The translations under genes were made by a program, and so were the position numbers. Below the pieces are notes generated by a model. It did no database searches. It saw nothing but the letters and a program-made list of their open reading frames with translations, and was not told the origin of the DNA. 64,000 nucleotides of DNA from the NCBI GenBank assembly GCA_002359465.1, contig DENA01000016.1, positions 60,653 to 124,652 of the forward strand. The letters are read 5' to 3'. The DNA comes from Ruminococcaceae bacterium UBA2656. GTDB lineage: Bacteria > Bacillota > Clostridia > Oscillospirales > Acutalibacteraceae. Below, piece after piece: positions 18,004-26,418 of the stretch (position 1 is the stretch's first letter; each line of letters opens with the position of its first letter).

Positions 18004-19371
18004 TCAGGCCTGTTTTTCAATTATAAAGAGGCAGAAGGAATCATTCATCATATGAATATTTTCTATTAGCCTGTCCTTCACCGCGATACTTCTGCTCCCG
18101 GTAACGGACAGGTCGGTTAATGAATGGTCGCTGATCCAGTTATTGCGCTGCTGGTCAACATAATATTCAATCAGTTTATAAGTTCCTTCCGTCAGGCCAA
18201 AAATCTCCAGTTCATATTCATTGGCCTGCTGCCCGGGATTGGCGGCTAAAACCTGAATAGCTCCCTGCTCATCCACGGTTGCCACGCAGTTGTCATTGAC
18301 ATAACCTTCTATCAGCAGTTCCCTGTTTCCAAGCATATGGAACATTTTCATAACGTGTCCGCTCGGCGTGGGAACATATTGGTTCTGATCATTCAGCACA
18401 AACATGGTGCGCCCAAGCTGCTGATTCGGGTTATGGAAGGAACACCACGGAAACATCTTCAGATTTTTGCAGTACGAGCCCAAAATCATTCCGGCGATCT
18501 CTCCGCTGGCATTTTGCAGGTTATTGGGCCTTCCCGCATCCCCTACTCCGGTTCTCAGCCCATATTCCGTCATCAGAAGGGGCAGATCCGGCAGGTTCAG
18601 CTCTTTAATTTTTGCCTCATGGCGAACATAAAACTGCAGAATTCTTCCGGGGTTGGTATGATACTCATGCATGGAATAAAAATCAATCTTACGATTTTTA
18701 TCTTTGGAAAGTATCTCTAAGAATTCATCCCAGTACTTCCAATTTGTCATGCCGGCTGACATTCCGAAACCGCCGATCAGCAACGGCATTTTATAGGAAT
18801 GCTGCGCGTTCAGTTCATCAATCACCTTATAAGCTCTCTTGTACAGTTGATAAAATTCCGGCATGGTCAGTTCGCCGAAATTTGGAATTTCGACTTCGTT
18901 ACAGCATTCAATATAGACAATGTTTGGACACAAGGCTTTAAAATGCCCGACTACTTTCTTAAATACTTCCTCGTATTTATCAAGCGAAACCAGACCGTCG
19001 GTCACCTCGCGCTCATATCGGCGGATGTTTAAAAGCACCGTATCAGCACAGGCGGCGTGAGACGACAGATATTCTTCAACATGAACTCCCAGCGGGGACG
19101 GGACAGTCAAAGGCCAGTCATAGTGGTAATGGTTAGGATCATCCTGATATCGATTTTCCCCAATCAAATAGTTCCAGTGGTATGTATCGTCCCGATAGTC
19201 CCATACTTCATCCAATGTAACAAACAGACGGATAATCTCAGGCCGTCCGATATACGCCTCCATCGCCTCTGGGAAGCGCTTATCCGGCGTATACCGCAAA
19301 GTGGTGTTATGGTACTTTTCAACATGCGGCCAATCTCTCATGACTCTTTTGGCATCTACTTTGATCTCCAT
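18004..19371 (-). CDS. Clan GH-A glycoside hydrolase (GH39-like), intracellular
   Basis: The product is 455 residues from the ATG at 19369-19371 (MEIKVDAK). An upstream in-frame start exists but lies within the promoter. The fold is a TIM barrel with the acid/base pair N158-E159 at the end of strand 4 (ECCNEVEI) and the nucleophile E269 at strand 7 (LLMTEYGLR), as in retaining clan GH-A enzymes. A small beta-sandwich follows (about 385-455). No signal peptide is present, so it should hydrolyse imported, perhaps phosphorylated, glycosides. It is divergent from the PTS gene and carries a mirror copy of the same promoter/operator, which suggests it processes the PTS substrate. The precise family and substrate are inference. 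Confidence 0.75.
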   Translation of the reverse strand: MEIKVDAKRVMRDWPHVEKYHNTTLRYTPDKRFPEAMEAYIGRPEIIRLFVTLDEVWDYRDDTYHWNYLIGENRYQDDPNHYHYDWPLTVPSPLGVHVEEYLSSHAACADTVLLNIRRYEREVTDGLVSLDKYEEVFKKVVGHFKALCPNIVYIECCNEVEIPNFGELTMPEFYQLYKRAYKVIDELNAQHSYKMPLLIGGFGMSAGMTNWKYWDEFLEILSKDKNRKIDFYSMHEYHTNPGRILQFYVRHEAKIKELNLPDLPLLMTEYGLRTGVGDAGRPNNLQNASGEIAGMILGSYCKNLKMFPWCSFHNPNQQLGRTMFVLNDQNQYVPTPSGHVMKMFHMLGNRELLIEGYVNDNCVATVDEQGAIQVLAANPGQQANEYELEIFGLTEGTYKLIEYYVDQQRNNWISDHSLTDLSVTGSRSIAVKDRLIENIHMMNDSFCLFIIEKQA

Positions 19372-19426
19372 ATTTTTCTCTCTTTCTATGCAATTTAATA
19401 AGGCGGGACCCCCGGCTTTGGAACTC

Positions 19427-19479
19427 ATTATAGCATGAATAAAACAAAATTTCACTAGTATTTAAAACAAAATTTTATC
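19427..19479 (-). promoter_or_regulatory. Promoter with tandem operator upstream of the glycoside hydrolase gene
   Basis: On the minus strand GTGAAA (19450-19455) and TATAAT (19427-19432) are spaced by 17 bases. Two 16-base AT-rich elements (19441-19456 and 19464-19479), offset by 23 bases, cover the spacer and the region just upstream of the -35. The 39-base block 19441-19479 is the near-exact reverse complement of 19794-19832 at the PTS promoter (33 of 39 identical by eye). A regulator, probably the RpiR protein encoded at 24874-25716, is the likely ligand. Confidence 0.65.
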
Positions 19480-19793
19480 GAGACTCTTGCACGATTTTCA
19501 TAAAAGCCCGCCCGGTCTCGCTGTTCAACCAACGGTACATTTCGTCGGTCTCTTTAGCACGGAGCCAGTGGATCAGATTGATATTCGGCTGAAATCCGAG
19601 GGAGTAAGTAAATGTCAAAATAATATTCCAAATTTGTCCGTAAACATTTTTGACAGTCAAAAAAGACCATATAATAAAATAAAGTTTCAAAATTTGCATT
19701 GCAAAAATGTTGGTTTGTTTATCATTTTTTGCAAATTGTAATGATATCCTAATTAGCAAAATCAATAATTTAGTCGAAACATCCAATAATTAA

Positions 19794-19846
19794 AATAAAA
19801 TTTTGTTTTAACTTATAATGAAATTTTATTTTATAAGTGTTATAAT
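19794..19846 (+). promoter_or_regulatory. Promoter with tandem operator upstream of the PTS operon
   Basis: ATGAAA (19818-19823) and TATAAT (19841-19846) are spaced by 17 bases. Operator-like elements lie at 19794-19809 and 19817-19832, again offset by 23 bases. The arrangement relative to the -10 is identical to that at the divergent glycosidase promoter, so both transcripts should be controlled by the same protein. A repressor bound here would block the spacer and the -35 region. Confidence 0.65.
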
Positions 19847-19905
19847 AAATGCGAAAGACGGTTCCAATCCGATTTTCAATTACATAGTTGCAGGGAGGAA
19901 AAAAT

Positions 19906-21294
19906 ATGGAAGCAAAGGTTTTGGCACAACAGATTCTGGAATATCTTGGAGGAGCAGAAAATATTTCGGAACTGGAAAACTGTATGACCAGACTTCGGGT
20001 CCAGGTTCGGGACTCCGGAAAAGTGAACAAGGACGCTCTTTTGAAGGTCAAGGGCGTAATGGGGGTTGTCGGGTCACCCGAAGAACCTCAGGTTATTCTC
20101 GGTCCGGGCGTGGCGGATAAGATCTGCACAGAGTTAAAGCAAATGGATGGGCTGAATTATTCGGAAGCGAAACAGGACAGCGCGCTGATGCACAAGAAGA
20201 AGTCAACAGGCATCTTTGAATTCTTTTCCAACGTGTTTGTACCGCTTGTATCGATATTTGCCGGCGCCGGTCTGCTTTTCGGTGTCAAGCAAATTTTTGT
20301 GCTGGTGTTCAACCTTACGGGTACGGCCGCCTTTAACCCAGCCGCCGTTGCGGACGGCGGCTCCGTATTCATGGCGGCGCTGACAGTTCTGAGCTCCACA
20401 TTCTTTACGTACTTAAACATTGCGGTCGGCTGTCAGGCGGCGAAAGTCATGGGTGGCAACCCATATCTGGGACTGATCGCCGGCGGCATTATCACAAATG
20501 TAGGTAACCTTGCGGGCGCTTCGATGGGCTTTTTCGGCCTTACCTTTACCAATGGCAAGGGTGGTACGCTCGCGGCGCTTGCGGCCGGTGCTCTGATTGC
20601 CGTTGTGGAAAAGAAGATTAAGAACCACTGCCCGGATTCCCTGAAAATCCATCTTCCCTCTCTCGGTGCAATCGTGGTCGTTGGTCTCGCAACGCTGTTC
20701 ATCATCCAACCGGTATGCGGCGTTCTGACAACCGGAATCACCAACGTGCTGCTGTGGCTGGTAAATAACGCAGGACCGCTCGGCGGCGCGATTATCGCTT
20801 TCTCGTTCCTGCCGCTGGTTATGACGGGCATGCATCAGGGCCTTACCCCCGTCCATCTTTCCCTGATACAGCAGCTTGGTTATACCCCGATTTACGGCTT
20901 CGACTCCATGGCAGGCGGCGGTCAGGTGGGCGCAGCCCTTGCCCTGTTCTTTAAATACCGGAAAAACAAAAGCCTGCAGGTTGCCGTCAAAGGCGGACTT
21001 CCCGCCGGCATCCTCGGCATCGGCGAACCGTTGATTTTCGGCGTCAGTCTTCCGCTGGGCCGTGTATTCTTTTTGGCCTGCTCCGGCGCCGCTCTGGGCG
21101 GGGCCGTCCTCGGATTTTTCCCCACTTCCGGTGCCGTTACCGTCAGTGTCTCCGGAATTCTTGGCGTTCTTGTCAACACCAATCCGCTGGTATACCTGCT
21201 CGGCTATGCCGTTTCCATCGCCGGCGGATTTCTGTTCACCTGGTTTATCGGTGCGAAAAAAGAGACGCTTGACACGTTCGGCGGAGATTTATAA
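19906..21294 (+). CDS. PTS sugar transporter, EIIBC (glucose/glucoside superfamily)
   Basis: The product is 462 residues from the ATG at 19906, which follows AGGGAGG. Residues 1-80 form the EIIB domain with the phosphorylatable Cys26 in NCMTRLRV. Residues about 105-460 form the ten-helix EIIC channel, with the substrate-site region GMHQGLTPVHLSLIQQLG and the family motif GILGIGEPLIFGVSLPL. It imports and phosphorylates a sugar using phosphate from EIIA. There is no fused EIIA, and a separate EIIA gene lies at 25951-26418. The closest recognisable group is the sucrose/N-acetylmuramate/beta-glucoside EIIBC branch. The substrate is unknown. Confidence 0.9.
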   Translation: MEAKVLAQQILEYLGGAENISELENCMTRLRVQVRDSGKVNKDALLKVKGVMGVVGSPEEPQVILGPGVADKICTELKQMDGLNYSEAKQDSALMHKKKSTGIFEFFSNVFVPLVSIFAGAGLLFGVKQIFVLVFNLTGTAAFNPAAVADGGSVFMAALTVLSSTFFTYLNIAVGCQAAKVMGGNPYLGLIAGGIITNVGNLAGASMGFFGLTFTNGKGGTLAALAAGALIAVVEKKIKNHCPDSLKIHLPSLGAIVVVGLATLFIIQPVCGVLTTGITNVLLWLVNNAGPLGGAIIAFSFLPLVMTGMHQGLTPVHLSLIQQLGYTPIYGFDSMAGGGQVGAALALFFKYRKNKSLQVAVKGGLPAGILGIGEPLIFGVSLPLGRVFFLACSGAALGGAVLGFFPTSGAVTVSVSGILGVLVNTNPLVYLLGYAVSIAGGFLFTWFIGAKKETLDTFGGDL

Positions 21295-21315
21295 GCTGAT
21301 TGTCTGATTCCGCAG

Positions 21316-21363
21316 CCTGGCACCGGACGTAGGCTTCCAAAGACTCTTTCGTCCGGCGCTGGG
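21316..21363 (+). other. Stem-loop between EIIBC and the isomerase genes
   Basis: Arms 21316-21329 and 21350-21363 pair over 14 positions with one mismatch and two G-U pairs, around a 20-base loop. No T-run follows, so it looks like an RNA processing or stability element within the operon rather than a terminator. Confidence 0.4.
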
Positions 21364-21439
21364 CCTTTAGCGGCGAGCGGCCCTCTAAAATTTGCAGTTA
21401 TAAACCTGATATATTGAATTTAGAAAGGATTTTGCAAAA

Positions 21440-23275
21440 ATGAGTTTTATGTTCAAACCCCTAGCCTATGACGACCACACCGCCATCAACCGTCCCGACA
21501 TTCCGGCATCCGTCAGGGAGGATCTTATTTTCGGCACCGTGCAATCCGCGAAGCGCATTGCAGAAAAGGCTGTTTCCCTGCTGAAAAGCGGAAAATCGGG
21601 GTGTGTTATAGCCGTGGACGGTTACGCCTCCGCCAAATTCAGCGACCTTTCGGGCGCCCTGTCGCAGGCCGTGCGGCAGAGCGGCTGCCGGGTGGTCCTG
21701 CGCTCTATGGATGAGGTTTACAAATCGGTCGAAGAGCTGGACGCCATGGTGGCGGAGTGTCTTCCCCAGAATTATGAGGAGGATCCCGTTCTGCTGTTTG
21801 GCAAACTCTACGAGGGGAGCTTTTCCGATTTCATCGACGGGGAAAAAGCAGAAAAACTGCTGGAGGAAATGCGGAATCTTCCCGAAAGGACGCTGATGGT
21901 CCTTACCGGATATGGCAGCACGTCGGAGATATTTTCGCCCTTTACAAACCTGAAAGCGTATATTGATGTGACCCCAAAGTCAGCCGCCATCCGCGCGCGC
22001 GAGGGTCGGCTTATCAATGTAGGCGACAAAACCCCGCGGCCGTTTGCGGAACTGATGCGCCGCAACTATTTTGTAGATTTTGAAATCATCCTGAAAAACC
22101 GCAAACGCCTTCTGACGCAGAATGAAATCGACTTTTATATCTGCGGCGACCACGACGAGGATTTTGTGCTGATGAGCGGACAGAACCTCGAAGTAATCCT
22201 GAGTAGTCTGGCCCGTTACCCGTTCCGCACCAAGCCAGTCTATCTTGAAGGCATCTGGGGCGGTGAATTTATCCGCAAGGTCAGACGCCTGCCGTCCGAA
22301 TACAAAAATATCGCCTGGGTATTCGACATGATTCCGATGGAAGTCAGCATCGTAGTCGACGCTGACGGCCGTGAAGTCGAGTTTCCTTTCTTTACCTTCA
22401 TTCAGAAATGCCCCACGCCGATCATGGGTGAAAAATGCACCGAAAGGTTCGGCGGCTATTTTCCCATCCGGTTTAATTACGACGATACTTACCACAGCAA
22501 CGGGAATATGTCCATTCAGGTACATCCCTACGAATCGGTCTGTAAAGAATACTATAATGAAAAAGGCAGTCAGGACGAAGCTTACTACGTCATCGCCACC
22601 GGTCACGGGGCAAAAACATACCTCGGCTTCAACGAAGGGGCCGACCCGGCCGAATTTGTTGCGCTGGCAAAACAGTCCGAAAAAGACGGCAGCGACCTGG
22701 ACTATGCCAAATATGTCAACCATGTCGATTCCGTACCCGGCCGTCAGGTCATGATTCCCGGCGGAACCATCCACGCTTCCGGCCGCAATCAGTTGATTCT
22801 GGAGCTCGGTTCGCTTACTATCGGTTCCTACACTTATAAAATGTACGATTACAACCGGCGCGATTCCGAAGGCAACCTCCGTCCGATTCACAGCGCGATG
22901 GGTGAAAAGGTGCTGCATACCGAACGTACCGCAGGATGGGTCCGTGACAACATCGCCATTGAGCCGATTCCCGACGGAGAGGGAGACGGATGGAAACAAT
23001 ATATTGTCGGGAAAACCGATCTGATGTATTATCAGACTAAGCAGCTTTATCTTGAAAAAAAGGCGGAATTTTCCAACGACGGCCAGTTTACCGTTCTCAC
23101 TCTGGTGGACGGAGAGGAAGTAAAGGTCTATTCCAAATCCCATCCGGAGTTCTGCTACCGCCAGAAATTTCTGGATATCGTTGTGGTGCCGGCGTCCATT
23201 GCTGATTACGTGATTGAAAATACGGGCTACCAGCCTGCAGTCGTACACAAGACCATGCTTAGAACCGATAACTGA
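21440..23275 (+). CDS. ManA-type cupin protein fused to a degenerate kinase-like domain
   Basis: The product is 611 residues. Residues about 50-235 resemble a uridine-kinase/P-loop domain, but the nucleotide loop reads VDGYASAKFS instead of a GXXXXGK[ST] motif, so ATP binding is doubtful. Residues about 270-611 resemble class I mannose-6-phosphate isomerase. Possible metal ligands are the Q and H of SIQVHP, the E of QDEAYYV and the H of IPGGTIHASG. It lies between EIIBC and a cupin-type isomerase in the PTS operon and presumably acts on the imported sugar phosphate. Whether the N-terminal domain is enzymatic, sensory or structural is unknown. Confidence 0.75.
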   Translation: MSFMFKPLAYDDHTAINRPDIPASVREDLIFGTVQSAKRIAEKAVSLLKSGKSGCVIAVDGYASAKFSDLSGALSQAVRQSGCRVVLRSMDEVYKSVEELDAMVAECLPQNYEEDPVLLFGKLYEGSFSDFIDGEKAEKLLEEMRNLPERTLMVLTGYGSTSEIFSPFTNLKAYIDVTPKSAAIRAREGRLINVGDKTPRPFAELMRRNYFVDFEIILKNRKRLLTQNEIDFYICGDHDEDFVLMSGQNLEVILSSLARYPFRTKPVYLEGIWGGEFIRKVRRLPSEYKNIAWVFDMIPMEVSIVVDADGREVEFPFFTFIQKCPTPIMGEKCTERFGGYFPIRFNYDDTYHSNGNMSIQVHPYESVCKEYYNEKGSQDEAYYVIATGHGAKTYLGFNEGADPAEFVALAKQSEKDGSDLDYAKYVNHVDSVPGRQVMIPGGTIHASGRNQLILELGSLTIGSYTYKMYDYNRRDSEGNLRPIHSAMGEKVLHTERTAGWVRDNIAIEPIPDGEGDGWKQYIVGKTDLMYYQTKQLYLEKKAEFSNDGQFTVLTLVDGEEVKVYSKSHPEFCYRQKFLDIVVVPASIADYVIENTGYQPAVVHKTMLRTDN

Positions 23276-23299
23276 GGATACAGAAAGGAACGGAAGATC

Positions 23300-23875
23300 A
23301 TGAGTGAAGACTTTATCCGTGAACCAAAGGGAATGCAGAAATGGTGGGAAGACTGCGAGCTTTCCGGCCAGAATGTTGTCTGGCGCCAGAAAAAGATCAG
23401 CGAGCTGAAGGGTATTTATAAAAATGAGAATGCCCTGGAGGCGTTCGGCGAACGGCTTGCCTACCGTGTCGCGAATCAGAATTTCCACCGCACCGACTAC
23501 GTCAAGGGGAACCTGCAGTGGGGCATCACGTATCTGGAAGCTTACTGCGTCGACGGCGAATGCAGCATGACGCACGGGCATTTTCACATTGACCGTGACT
23601 GCGACGAATACTACTACGGCCTGCAGGGCGAAGGTTTTCTGCTGTTCTGGGACGGTGCGGACGAGTTTTACGCCGAGAAAGTTTTTCCGGGCTCGCTGCA
23701 CTATATCAGCGGCAAATATGCCCACCGCATCATCAATTCCGGTGAAAGCATTCTTGCCGTGGCCGCGTGCAGTCTGCCCGCCACTAAGCAGGATCACGCC
23801 GTCATCGAACAAAAACCTTTCCCGTTCCGCTGCTATAAAGCCGATGGAAAAATCCAGTGGATCAGGGAGGGCTGA
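23300..23875 (+). CDS. Cupin-type glucose-6-phosphate isomerase
   Basis: The product is 191 residues. The single cupin carries THGHFHIDRDCDEYYYGLQG (metal ligands H-X-H and E) and AHRIINSGE with the final ligand His, matching the archaeal-type phosphoglucose isomerase family found also in some Firmicutes. It interconverts an aldose and a ketose 6-phosphate in the cytoplasm. The start follows GAAAGGA. It is the middle one of three consecutive cupin isomerase-like genes, and two bases separate it from manA. Confidence 0.85.
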   Translation: MSEDFIREPKGMQKWWEDCELSGQNVVWRQKKISELKGIYKNENALEAFGERLAYRVANQNFHRTDYVKGNLQWGITYLEAYCVDGECSMTHGHFHIDRDCDEYYYGLQGEGFLLFWDGADEFYAEKVFPGSLHYISGKYAHRIINSGESILAVAACSLPATKQDHAVIEQKPFPFRCYKADGKIQWIREG

Positions 23876-23877
23876 AA

Positions 23878-24816
23878 ATGGAACCGATTCTTCCCATTTC
23901 CGGTTACTGCGTCAGCGTATGGGGCGGCAGCCGTCTTACAGATATTCGGGGCATCAAGCCGCCCGAAGGGCAGAAGTATGGAATCTGCCGGGAGGTGAGC
24001 GCCTACCGCAACACGGCAAGCAAAATCCTCAGCGGCGAATATGCGGGCAAAACCCTTCACGAACTGATCAACCTACGGCACGGGGAACTGCTGGGCAGAG
24101 ACCCCGCCGACCAGCTGGTGCGTGTGGCCTACATCGACGCGCAGGAGGATCTTTCCATACAGGTTCACCCGGGCAAAGAGTATGCGCACCGCATGGAAAA
24201 CGATTATGAAAAGTCGGAATCGTGGTATGTCCTGGACTGCGACAAAGGCTCCTATGTGGTAGCCGGAACGACGATAACGGACAAAGAGCAGCTGCGCAAA
24301 GCCGCCGACAACGGCACCATCGAGCAATATATCCGCAAAGTGCCGGTGAAAAAGGGAGACTTCGTCATGATTCCCGCCGGGATGCTGCATGCCTGCGGCA
24401 AAAACATGCTGGCGCTGGAAGCGGGCAGCTTTGGCGGCATCACCTATCGCCTGTACGACTATGGGCGCGGCAGACAGCTTCATCTGGAAAAGGGCTTTGA
24501 CGTGCTTGACCCGGCCTTGCAGCCACAGGTGCGGCACTTTGAGCCGGGAAGCAGACCGGACGTTGGTTTCCGTGTGCGGGAAGCGATTCGCCACGCCTGC
24601 TTCTGCGTGGATATTGTGGATATCGCGGACGAATGGCAGCCGGAAAACAACGGCATCTGCCTGTCTCTTACCGCCGTTGAGGGGAGCGCTGTCGTAGAAA
24701 CCGCGGAAGGGCGGTATCAGATGAATAATACCCATACCGTTCTTCTTCCGGCGGACCGGAAGTCCTGCAAAGTAAAAGGCAATTGCAGAATCCTTTGCTG
24801 CTGGCACCCGTTCTGA
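23878..24816 (+). CDS. manA: Class I mannose-6-phosphate isomerase
   Basis: The product is 312 residues from the ATG at 23878, which lies 8 bases after AGGGAGG and two bases after the previous stop. Zinc-site features are SIQVHPG (Q and H), the E in KSESWYV and the H in IPAGMLHACG. The LYDYGR motif near residue 190 belongs to the substrate pocket. It converts mannose 6-phosphate to fructose 6-phosphate, feeding glycolysis. It is the last gene of the EIIBC operon before the convergent rpiR-type gene. Confidence 0.92.
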   Translation: MEPILPISGYCVSVWGGSRLTDIRGIKPPEGQKYGICREVSAYRNTASKILSGEYAGKTLHELINLRHGELLGRDPADQLVRVAYIDAQEDLSIQVHPGKEYAHRMENDYEKSESWYVLDCDKGSYVVAGTTITDKEQLRKAADNGTIEQYIRKVPVKKGDFVMIPAGMLHACGKNMLALEAGSFGGITYRLYDYGRGRQLHLEKGFDVLDPALQPQVRHFEPGSRPDVGFRVREAIRHACFCVDIVDIADEWQPENNGICLSLTAVEGSAVVETAEGRYQMNNTHTVLLPADRKSCKVKGNCRILCCWHPF

Positions 24817-24823
24817 GAATATC

Positions 24824-24853
24824 AAAAAAAGGCCGGCCCCATTCGGGGCCGGC
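24824..24853 (-). terminator. Intrinsic terminator of the RpiR regulator gene
   Basis: A perfect 9-bp GC stem (24832-24840 with 24845-24853) and a 4-base loop are followed on the minus strand by seven T. It lies 20 bases beyond the regulator stop. The convergent manA transcript also runs through the stem but lacks a T-run. Confidence 0.85.
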
Positions 24854-24873
24854 TGTATTCTCCTTAAACATGG

Positions 24874-25716
24874 CTACTCTTTGAGTCTCAGCAGAAGCGA
24901 GCGGTAATCTGTAAGCATCTTCGCCGGGTCTTCTCCGCTCTCGTTCACAAAATTCAGGAACAGAATGTCCACAATGAACAACTGTGCATAGCGCGAAAAG
25001 ATGGCCGCCACTTTTGTTACCTGCTCCACATTCGGAACGAAAAGGCAGATGTCCGCAAGTTCGGAGAGGGGCGTGTGACCGTACCGGGTAATGGCAATGA
25101 CTTTGCATCCGTTTTCCTTCGCCCGTTGGACGGCCAGATTCACCTCGCGCGTGATTCCGCTGTAGGAAACAGCTACGACAACATCGTCGGGGCCGGTCAT
25201 AATGGCGTTCTGGGTTCCGAAGTTTCCGTCGATGCTGTAGATGCAGCATTTGTGCATTTTCATCAGCTTCTGCTGCAAATCCTGTACGATCAGTGAAGAT
25301 GCCCCGATGCCGAAAAAATACACCAGTTTGGCGCGGTTGATCATGGACACGGCTTCCTTGAATTTTTCAAGGCGGTTGATGTTCAGCGCTTCCTGGCACA
25401 CGCTGGTGATATTGTGAAGGAAATGCTGGTTGAGATCGTCTTTACTGTTGCCCCACTGAAGAATTTCATTAAAATCGTTTACGGTTTTCACGTCCACGTT
25501 CCGCACCAGTTCTATGCGCATTTCGTTAAAAGATTTGTATTCCAGATTGTGGACAAAACGTGTTACGGTGGAAGGAGCTACCCCGGCCGCGTTGGCCAGC
25601 CCGTATATACTCAGCTTTACGGTCTGCTCTGGATTCTGTGTAATATAATCCGCAATTCTGCGTTCCGCTTTGGTAAACGAATTGTAATATTGACTGATTC
25701 GCGTCAGGCAGTTCAT
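24874..25716 (-). CDS. RpiR/MurR-family transcriptional regulator
   Basis: The product is 280 residues. An N-terminal helix-turn-helix (about 1-77; ADYITQNPEQ, LANAAGVAPSTVTRFVHNLEY) is followed by a SIS sugar-phosphate-binding domain (about 110-250) with FGIGASSLIVQDLQQKLMK and AVSYSGITREVNLAVQRAKE. Such proteins sense the sugar phosphate made by the PTS and control its genes. It is the only regulator in the locus, which makes it the prime candidate to bind the mirrored operators at 19.4-19.8 kb. No copy of that operator was seen in its own upstream region. Confidence 0.92.
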   Translation of the reverse strand: MNCLTRISQYYNSFTKAERRIADYITQNPEQTVKLSIYGLANAAGVAPSTVTRFVHNLEYKSFNEMRIELVRNVDVKTVNDFNEILQWGNSKDDLNQHFLHNITSVCQEALNINRLEKFKEAVSMINRAKLVYFFGIGASSLIVQDLQQKLMKMHKCCIYSIDGNFGTQNAIMTGPDDVVVAVSYSGITREVNLAVQRAKENGCKVIAITRYGHTPLSELADICLFVPNVEQVTKVAAIFSRYAQLFIVDILFLNFVNESGEDPAKMLTDYRSLLLRLKE

Positions 25717-25950
25717 AAAGTAAGCCTCCGATTGGTCTTGTAATAATTGGGCCGTTGCTTTACTATTATTGTAGCATGTTTTTAATCAGGTGTATATACG
25801 GGAATTTTTCTTTCCGGAACCTGTTTTAAAAATGCTATGTCATGTATCGTACGCTGAAGTGAACCGTTTTCTGACGGATCATGATGACAGCCGCTCTGTA
25901 TAAAAGTGAAAGCCTAAACGATTTTGTCGTAAAGAAAGGAAACATAAGCA

Positions 25951-26418
25951 ATGGAAAGGAAAGTATATTCGCCGATCACCGGTCGTGCTGTGCCCGTTAC
26001 CGAGGTGCCGGATGAAGTTTTCTCCGGAAAAATATTGGGCGACGGTGTGGCCGTTTACCCCGTGTCGCCAATCGTACTGGCACCGTTCGACGGCGTGATT
26101 TCCAACATCGCCAAAACCCTGCATGCCATATGCATCACCGGAGACAACGGAATCGAACTGCTGATCCATCTGGGCATAGACACGGTCAAGCTGAACGGAA
26201 AGGGATTCACCTGCTATGTAAAAGACGGCAGCCGTGTCCGCCGGGGTGACCGAATTATGAAAATGGATCTGAAGTTTTTCAGGTCGAACGATTTCAGAAT
26301 GATCTCCCCTTGTATTATCACCAATCCGGATGAATTTACCGATATGAAAATGCAGTTGGGTGAAGTAACCGCGGCGCAGTCGGAGGTTATTTTCTGCGAA
26401 TCCGCAGAGGCCCGCTGA
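25951..26418 (+). CDS. PTS EIIA domain protein (glucose type)
   Basis: The product is 155 residues, a free-standing EIIA of the Crr family. His58 (KTLHAICI) and the phosphorylatable His73 (LLIHLGIDTV) are both present. It would transfer phosphate from HPr to EIIBC encoded at 19906-21294, which lacks its own EIIA. The start follows AAAGGAAA. The stop overlaps the next start by one base (TGATG), implying translational coupling with the HAD phosphatase. Confidence 0.93.
   Translation: MERKVYSPITGRAVPVTEVPDEVFSGKILGDGVAVYPVSPIVLAPFDGVISNIAKTLHAICITGDNGIELLIHLGIDTVKLNGKGFTCYVKDGSRVRRGDRIMKMDLKFFRSNDFRMISPCIITNPDEFTDMKMQLGEVTAAQSEVIFCESAEAR

Noticed and set aside
19475-19786. A 103-codon open frame between the glycosidase and PTS genes
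   Set aside because: It has no ribosome site or known motif, very AT-rich codons, and lies inside the regulatory region bounded by the two operator modules. The tail (MYRWLNSETGRAFMKIVQ) looked protein-like but could not be supported.
21980-23812. A 610-codon open frame on the minus strand
   Set aside because: It lies wholly antisense to the ManA-like and cupin isomerase genes, which have clear motifs and ribosome sites. It has no recognisable motif and is a GC-bias shadow.
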